This document shows positions 59,491 through 64,000 of a stretch of DNA of 64,000 bases, in pieces; the first letter of the stretch is position 1, and each line of letters opens with the position of its first letter. Source of the DNA: Streptomyces sp. NBC_01454 (lineage in GTDB: Bacteria > Actinomycetota > Actinomycetes > Streptomycetales > Streptomycetaceae); contig NZ_CP109460.1 of the NCBI RefSeq assembly GCF_036227565.1, forward strand, positions 7,998,001-8,062,000. Direction: 5' to 3'. The notes beneath the pieces are model-generated. The model made no database searches. It worked only from the letters and a program-made list of their open reading frames with translations, and was not told the DNA's origin. Made by a program: the position numbers and the translations under genes.

Positions 59491-61054
59491 ACAGAGCCTG
59501 GTCGGCTTCGGCGAATCGGAGCGGCCGCTGATCGAGGTGCTGGGGGACGACGGTGCGCCGGCGCGCACGCTCACCTACCGGGAAGTGACGCGCCGGGCCG
59601 CGGACCTCGCCGAACGGATCGGCCCCGGGAACGGCCGGCCGCCACGAGTCGGCGTGGTCTGCGGCAACACCCCCGCCTTCGTGGTCGCCGACCTCGCCCT
59701 GCTCGCCGCGCACGCCATCGAGGTCCCGGTCCCGCTCGCCTTCTCCGCCGAGCAGGCCGCCGGTCTGCTGGCGGAGACCGATCTGTGCGTGGTGGACGCC
59801 GCCGGGCAGGAGCGCCTCACCCAGTGGGGGAGGGACCGGGTCCTGCCCCCGCACTGCACGGTGCTGCCGCTGTCCACCGACGGGCCCGTGCCGTCCGCGC
59901 CGCTGGTGCTGCGCGCGGCCGGGGCCGGGGCCGGCGGCGCGGACTGGGAATGCAAGGTCATTCACACCTCCGGGACGACCTCCCGCCCCAAGGGGGTACG
60001 GATCCGGGCGGGGGCCCTGAACGAACTGCTGGGCTCACTGCGGTCGGTGATGCCCCGCGGGGCCTTCGCCCGCTATCTCTCCGTCGTTCCGTTCAGCCTG
60101 CTCATCGAGCAGGTCACCGGCCTGTACATGGTCCTGCTCGACGGCGGGACGCTCGTCCTGACCCCGCCCGGCAGGGCCCTGGTCGGCACCGCAGCGGCGG
60201 CCGCCGCCGACATGCTGCCGTATGTGGCCGCGGCCCGACCGACCGCGCTGGTCGCCACGCCCGCCCTGGTCGACGCCGTCGCCACCGCCGCGGACGAGGC
60301 CGCGAAGAGCGGACAGGCGGTGGCCGAGGCCCTGTTCGGCCGCGACGAAGCGCCGCTGCTCTGTTGCGGCGGGGCGCCCGTCCACCCCGAGCTGCTGCGC
60401 CGTCTCGAGGACCACGGCCTCCCCGTCCACGAGGGGTACGGACTGTCCGAGAACAGCTCCGTGGTCAGCTGGAACACCCCGGCGGCGCGCCGCCCCGGAA
60501 CCGTCGGCCGGCCGCTGCCCCACGTCCGGGTGCGGATCGCCGACGACGGTGAACTCCTCATCCGGAGCACCTCGTTGTTCGCCGGCTACACCCGCGACGA
60601 TCCCTCCAGCCTGCTCTTCGACGCCGACGGCTGGCTACGGACGGGCGACCTGGCCCGGATCGACGAGGACGGATTCATCAGCATCACCGGACGCAAGAAG
60701 AACGTCATCATCACCGCGGCCGGCCGCAATGTGGCACCCGAGTGGGTCGAGGCGCAATACGCCCAACTGCCCTTCGTCCGCGCGGTCGCGGTGTTCGGTG
60801 ACGGACTCGACGCGCTCCACGGGCTCTTCCTCGTGGAGGAGTCCACCGACCTCGCCACGGCCGAGGCGGCCGTCCGGGAGTTCGGCGCGGCGCAGCTGTC
60901 GGAGGTGGAGCAGGTCGCCGTACCGCACCTCACCGTCGCCGACGAGCGTCTCTACCGCAGGTTCTTCACCGTCACCGGGCGGCCCATGCGGGCCGCCCTC
61001 CGCACCGCCCTGTCCAACGGCACGCTGTTCGACCACCAAGGAGCAGACGCATGA
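59477..61054 (+). CDS. AMP-dependent acyl/aryl ligase (ANL superfamily)
   Basis: A 525-residue adenylating enzyme. Core motifs: VIHTSGTTSRPKGV (phosphate-binding loop), GYGLSENSS, TGDLARIDEDGFISITGRKKN (hinge Asp). It is like fatty or aromatic acyl-CoA synthetases rather than NRPS A-domains. Near the C-terminus the motif VTGRPMR has Arg502 where the catalytic Lys is usually found (xTxxGKxxR), so the adenylation step may be altered. Overlaps both neighbours, indicating one operon. Confidence 0.9.
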   Translation: MLGIEQSLVGFGESERPLIEVLGDDGAPARTLTYREVTRRAADLAERIGPGNGRPPRVGVVCGNTPAFVVADLALLAAHAIEVPVPLAFSAEQAAGLLAETDLCVVDAAGQERLTQWGRDRVLPPHCTVLPLSTDGPVPSAPLVLRAAGAGAGGADWECKVIHTSGTTSRPKGVRIRAGALNELLGSLRSVMPRGAFARYLSVVPFSLLIEQVTGLYMVLLDGGTLVLTPPGRALVGTAAAAAADMLPYVAAARPTALVATPALVDAVATAADEAAKSGQAVAEALFGRDEAPLLCCGGAPVHPELLRRLEDHGLPVHEGYGLSENSSVVSWNTPAARRPGTVGRPLPHVRVRIADDGELLIRSTSLFAGYTRDDPSSLLFDADGWLRTGDLARIDEDGFISITGRKKNVIITAAGRNVAPEWVEAQYAQLPFVRAVAVFGDGLDALHGLFLVEESTDLATAEAAVREFGAAQLSEVEQVAVPHLTVADERLYRRFFTVTGRPMRAALRTALSNGTLFDHQGADA

Positions 61055-61992
61055 CCACGAACGCTGACGTCCGGCCCTACGGCGGTGCCACCGGGCGGCT
61101 CGTCCTGCCCACCGGGGACCGGTCGCTCGGTGCACTGGACCCCTCCTGGGTCACCGGGCTGCTCGCCGACGCCGGTTTTCTGCTCTTCCGGGGCTTCGAC
61201 ACCGACCTGGAGGCGTTCACCTCGTTCGTGAAGGCGCACTCCAGCCGGATCACCCTCGATCCGGCGCGCACCTTCCATGGCGGCGAGGTCGCCCAGAAGG
61301 TGGACGCGGGCACCGGAGCCATCGGCCTCCATCTGGAGAACGGCAACAGCCCCTTCGGCCCCGACCTCACCTGGTTCCTGTGCGAGAAGGCCGCGGCCGG
61401 CGGCTCGCAGACCACCGTCTGCGACGGCTACCGCGTCTGGGACGCGGCCAGCGACAACGCCCACGCGGTCTTCGGCGTCAAGGACATCATGTACAGCCGC
61501 CGGGTGGAGGAGCCCAAGTGGAAGGCGTTCGTCTGCCACCAGTCCGAAGGCCGTAAGGACCCCGACCGCGTCACCTTCGACGACATGAAGGCGCTGGTGG
61601 GCGGCAATGTGTCCACCACCCTCCAGCTCAACGACGACGGCTCGATCCACTACGCCTACCGCACCGGCGCCGCCCACCGCACCCTCTTCGGCAGCCGGCT
61701 CGCCTGGGCCAACAGCGTCTTCGGCCCCTCATACAACTACGAAGCCCCGCGGATCACCTTCGCCGACGGCACGGAGATCCCCGAGGAACTGCTCGCCGAA
61801 TTCCGCCGCCTGACCGCCAAGCTGACCGAGGAACTCGACTGGCAGGACGGCGATGTGGCGCTGATCGACAACACCCGGGTGATGCACGGCCGGCGCGAGA
61901 TCCTCGACACCGACCGGACCATCTACAACGCCCAGAGCTACCTCGAACCGGCGCTGCTGACCGCCGCCCGGGACGGAAGGGCACAGGCATGA
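61051..61992 (+). CDS. TauD/clavaminate-synthase-like Fe(II)/2-oxoglutarate oxygenase
   Basis: A 313-residue oxygenase. The iron ligands are His94 and Glu96 in IGLHLENG (HxE, as in the clavaminate-synthase/SyrP branch) and His279 in VMHGRR; Arg289 is in place for 2-oxoglutarate binding. The substrate-side GFLLFRGFD motif is near the start. These enzymes hydroxylate, desaturate or cyclise amino-acid-like substrates. ATGA overlap with the ligase and with the next gene. Confidence 0.9.
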   Translation: MTTNADVRPYGGATGRLVLPTGDRSLGALDPSWVTGLLADAGFLLFRGFDTDLEAFTSFVKAHSSRITLDPARTFHGGEVAQKVDAGTGAIGLHLENGNSPFGPDLTWFLCEKAAAGGSQTTVCDGYRVWDAASDNAHAVFGVKDIMYSRRVEEPKWKAFVCHQSEGRKDPDRVTFDDMKALVGGNVSTTLQLNDDGSIHYAYRTGAAHRTLFGSRLAWANSVFGPSYNYEAPRITFADGTEIPEELLAEFRRLTAKLTEELDWQDGDVALIDNTRVMHGRREILDTDRTIYNAQSYLEPALLTAARDGRAQA

Positions 61993-62654
61993 CCGCCGCA
62001 CCCGCCGGGCTCGACGACCCCCGCGTGACAGCCGTCCTGAACGAGATCGCCCGGACGGCCGAGAAGAGCGACCGGGCCGTGATGGAACGCGCCTACGCCA
62101 CCACGGCCGACTGGCCGCAGCCGCCGACCGCGCAGGAGGCCGCCGAGCTGTGCGCCCAGGCCGCGCTGCCGGTGCACCCGCAGGTCGGCACCTTCCTCTA
62201 CCAGCTCGTACGGGGCATGCGCCCGTCCCTCGTGGTGGAGTTCGGTACCTCCTTCGGCGCCTCGACGATCTATGCGGCGGCGGCACTCCGCGACAACGGG
62301 GACGGCCGCATCATCGGCTCCGAGCTGCACCCCGGCAAGGCGGGCCGCGCACACGACCATCTGAAGCGCGCGGGGCTCGACGCCTGGACCGAGATCAGGA
62401 TCGGCGACGCCCGCGAACAGCTCGCCGACCTCCCCGGAAGCATCGATCTGCTGCTGCTCGACGGATGGAAGGAGCTCTACCTCCCCGTCCTCAAGGTGCT
62501 CGAACCCGCCCTGCGGGCCGGCACCCTGATCGTCTCCGACAATCTGCCGATGCTGCCGGCCGAGTTCACCGACCACGTCCGCACCGCGGGCAACGGCTAT
62601 CTCTCCCAGCAGCTTCCGCTCGGAGACGGTGTCGAACTCTCCCTCCGCCTGTAG
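61989..62654 (+). CDS. Class I SAM-dependent O-methyltransferase (caffeoyl-CoA-OMT-like)
   Basis: A 221-residue methyltransferase with no dimerisation domain. VVEFGTSFGASTIYAAAAL is the SAM loop, GRIIGSELHPGKA the second, and IDLLLLDGWKELYLPVLKVLEP carries the metal/catalytic Asp. The fold is like YrrM/caffeoyl-CoA O-methyltransferases, which methylate catechols. It is the fourth gene in a row coupled by stop/start overlaps. It is the second methyltransferase of the cluster. Confidence 0.9.
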   Translation: MTAAPAGLDDPRVTAVLNEIARTAEKSDRAVMERAYATTADWPQPPTAQEAAELCAQAALPVHPQVGTFLYQLVRGMRPSLVVEFGTSFGASTIYAAAALRDNGDGRIIGSELHPGKAGRAHDHLKRAGLDAWTEIRIGDAREQLADLPGSIDLLLLDGWKELYLPVLKVLEPALRAGTLIVSDNLPMLPAEFTDHVRTAGNGYLSQQLPLGDGVELSLRL

Positions 62655-62742
62655 TAAACGGGACACTGCTCCCGGGCCGGTGCGCGCGCACCCGCCGGCC
62701 TCAGCTCCACCGTCGTCCACACGGAAAGGGCACCGAACACCT

Positions 62743-63270
62743 GTGAACCCCCGCACCCACCGCCGCACCCTGCTCCGGGCCGGCATGGCCGCACTGCCCC
62801 TGGCGGCGGTGACCTCGGCCGCACAGGCCGCCGAGCCGTCCGGCCGGCTGACCACCGCCGATGTGTCCTGCTGGACCGACGCCTACCTGGAGGCCTGGCG
62901 GACCAAGAACGACGCCGCCGCGGTCCGGCTGTTCACCCCCGACGCCGTGTACGAGGCGGTGCCGGGCGTGGCCGCGCAGACCTTCCGCGGCCGCGATGCC
63001 ATCGCGCGCTACTGGCGCGACATCACCGCCGGCCAGAGCGACATGACGGGACGTCACGGCACCCCGGTCGTCACCGGGAACCGGGCGGCCGTCGAACTCT
63101 GGGTCACCCTGCGGGCCCCCGCCATCAACCCCGACGGTGATCACTGGGTGACGTTCCTGGAGAGCAACGTCCTGCTCTTCGCCCCGGACGGCCGGTGCCG
63201 GCGCAACACCGAGTACTGGAACCTGCAGATGGGCCGCCTCGACCCGCCTCAGGGGTGGGGAGCCGCGTGA
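62743..63270 (+). CDS. Exported SnoaL-like (NTF2-fold) protein
   Basis: A 175-residue protein with an N-terminal twin-Arg-like signal (HRRTLLRAGMAALPLAAVTSAAQAA) and an NTF2-like fold: CWTDAYLEAWRTKNDAAAVRLFTPDAVYEAVPG, FRGRDAIARYWRDITAGQ. Related folds act as cyclases or isomerases in polyketide pathways; export suggests the last steps take place outside the membrane. GTG 62743 (GAAAGGG upstream). The stop overlaps the amidohydrolase start. Confidence 0.85.
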   Translation: MNPRTHRRTLLRAGMAALPLAAVTSAAQAAEPSGRLTTADVSCWTDAYLEAWRTKNDAAAVRLFTPDAVYEAVPGVAAQTFRGRDAIARYWRDITAGQSDMTGRHGTPVVTGNRAAVELWVTLRAPAINPDGDHWVTFLESNVLLFAPDGRCRRNTEYWNLQMGRLDPPQGWGAA

Positions 63271-64000
63271 CCACAGCTCGTACGCTGATCACCGGTGGCC
63301 GGGTCCTCACCATGGACCCGGCCACCGGTGAACTGCCCTGCGCCGACATCCTGGTCGAGGACGGCCGGATCACCGCCGTCCGCCCGGGCCTCGACGTGGC
63401 GGAGGTGAGCGAACGGATCGACGCGCGCGGCTGCCTGGTGCTCCCCGGCTTCGTCGACACCCACCGGCACATGTGGCAGGCGGCGTTGCGCGGCAGCGGC
63501 GCCGACCAGACCCTCGACCAGTATTTCGCGACCGTGCTGCACACCCTGGGGCCGCAGCTCACCGCCGACGAGCTCCACCTCGGCAATCTGCTGAGCGCCT
63601 TGGGCGCCCTGGACGCGGGGGTGACCACCGTCCAGGACATCTCCAACGTCGACAAGCCCACCGAGGAGCACACCGACGCCCTGCTCGACGCGCTGACCTC
63701 GTCCGGACTGCGCGGCGTCTTCGCCTACGGACACGGCACGGCGCACGACGCCCGACGGGTGCGTGAGCGGCTGCACCGCAAGGACGGCCTGGTGACCATG
63801 GCGCTCAACGCCGAGGCCGGCAGCGACGAGAGCACCCGGCGCGGCGGGGCGCTGGCCAGGGAACTCGACCTGCCCACCGCCCTGCACATCCGCGGCGGCC
63901 GCCCGGTCTCCCGGCTGCGCCGCCTCGGGGTGCTGCGCCCCGGCACGGTGTTCATCCACGGCACCGGCATGGAGCCGGGCGAACTGCGCCTCATCCACGA
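63267..64000 (+). CDS. Amidohydrolase, cytosine-deaminase/ATZ type (cut by window end)
   Basis: A partial metal-dependent amidohydrolase; 244 residues are visible. The N-terminal beta-sandwich contains LITGGRVLTMDP and DILVEDGRITAVRPG; FVDTHRHMWQAAL has the metal-binding HxH (His66, His68), and LDLPTALHIRGG and TVFIHGTGM contain later metal-site His residues. The family includes chlorohydrolases and deaminases. GTG 63267 overlaps the previous stop (GTGA). The 3' end lies beyond the window. Confidence 0.9.
   Translation, partial: MTTARTLITGGRVLTMDPATGELPCADILVEDGRITAVRPGLDVAEVSERIDARGCLVLPGFVDTHRHMWQAALRGSGADQTLDQYFATVLHTLGPQLTADELHLGNLLSALGALDAGVTTVQDISNVDKPTEEHTDALLDALTSSGLRGVFAYGHGTAHDARRVRERLHRKDGLVTMALNAEAGSDESTRRGGALARELDLPTALHIRGGRPVSRLRRLGVLRPGTVFIHGTGMEPGELRLIH

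Overview
The window is 64 kb of very GC-rich DNA with codon use, small secreted proteins, Tat signals, twin overlapping stop/start codons and protein families typical of Streptomyces or a close relative (three-helix-bundle protein, DUF6296-like protein, class F sortase, anti-sigma-type ATPase). No rRNA or tRNA was recognised. A parS-like 16-mer at 21619 suggests chromosomal sequence, possibly on the origin side of the chromosome.

1-7900 is a worn, insertion-rich stretch: the 3' part of an IS21 element (istA end, istB), a Tn3 transposase relic, two copies (one intact, one decayed) of a luciferase-domain/DUF5519-like protein, a Tat hydrolase whose signal peptide and body lie in different frames, and an antibiotic-biosynthesis-monooxygenase relic with two frameshifts, mixed with intact cupin, GNAT and esterase genes. 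7900-21600 holds ordinary accessory metabolism: cupin + SDR, flavin reductase, a Tat exported EEP phosphatase with a long simple-repeat N-terminus, AlkB with a partner gene, a lipoprotein, a divergent TetR/SDR pair with two palindromes between them, VOC protein, Asp/Glu racemase, alpha/beta hydrolase, Mut7-C protein. 21600-31700 carries the parS-like site, an Arg/Asp/Gly-repeat surface protein beside a class F sortase, a stand-alone hemC, a YjbR protein, a DUF2079 membrane protein, a K+ channel and a secreted trypsin-like protease, then two decayed divergent genes (acetylhydrolase-like, ArsR-like). 31900-42500 has GH15, a Tat beta-helix protein, an NCS1 permease, a CPBP protease, a regulatory ATPase and FabV.

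42500-51240 is the most unusual region. After an XRE regulator, a tightly packed six-gene operon encodes a TIR-domain protein, a large P-loop/helical-repeat protein with a degenerate Walker A, an SPFH-like cytosolic protein, a lipoprotein joining a von Willebrand A domain to an OmpA peptidoglycan-binding domain, a four-helix membrane protein and a small membrane protein. It ends at a strong hairpin. The architecture (TIR NADase-like effector + NTPase-like sensor + envelope-anchored modules) looks like a membrane- or wall-sensing conflict/defence system that I cannot match to a named one.

51245-55900 is housekeeping-like (HIT, GNAT, DUF3662-only protein, a TrmO relic with an internal deletion, DUF4326 + thioesterase, AraC/GATase regulator, small secreted protein). 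From 56434 to the window end there is a second candidate system: a flavodoxin-like oxidoreductase behind a repeated AGCTTT/AAAGCT operator, then O-methyltransferase, thermostable-hemolysin-family protein (GNAT-like), AMP-dependent ligase, clavaminate-synthase-like Fe/2-oxoglutarate oxygenase, a second O-methyltransferase, an exported SnoaL-like protein and an amidohydrolase that runs off the window. The overlapping stops and starts indicate one small-molecule pathway without PKS or NRPS genes.
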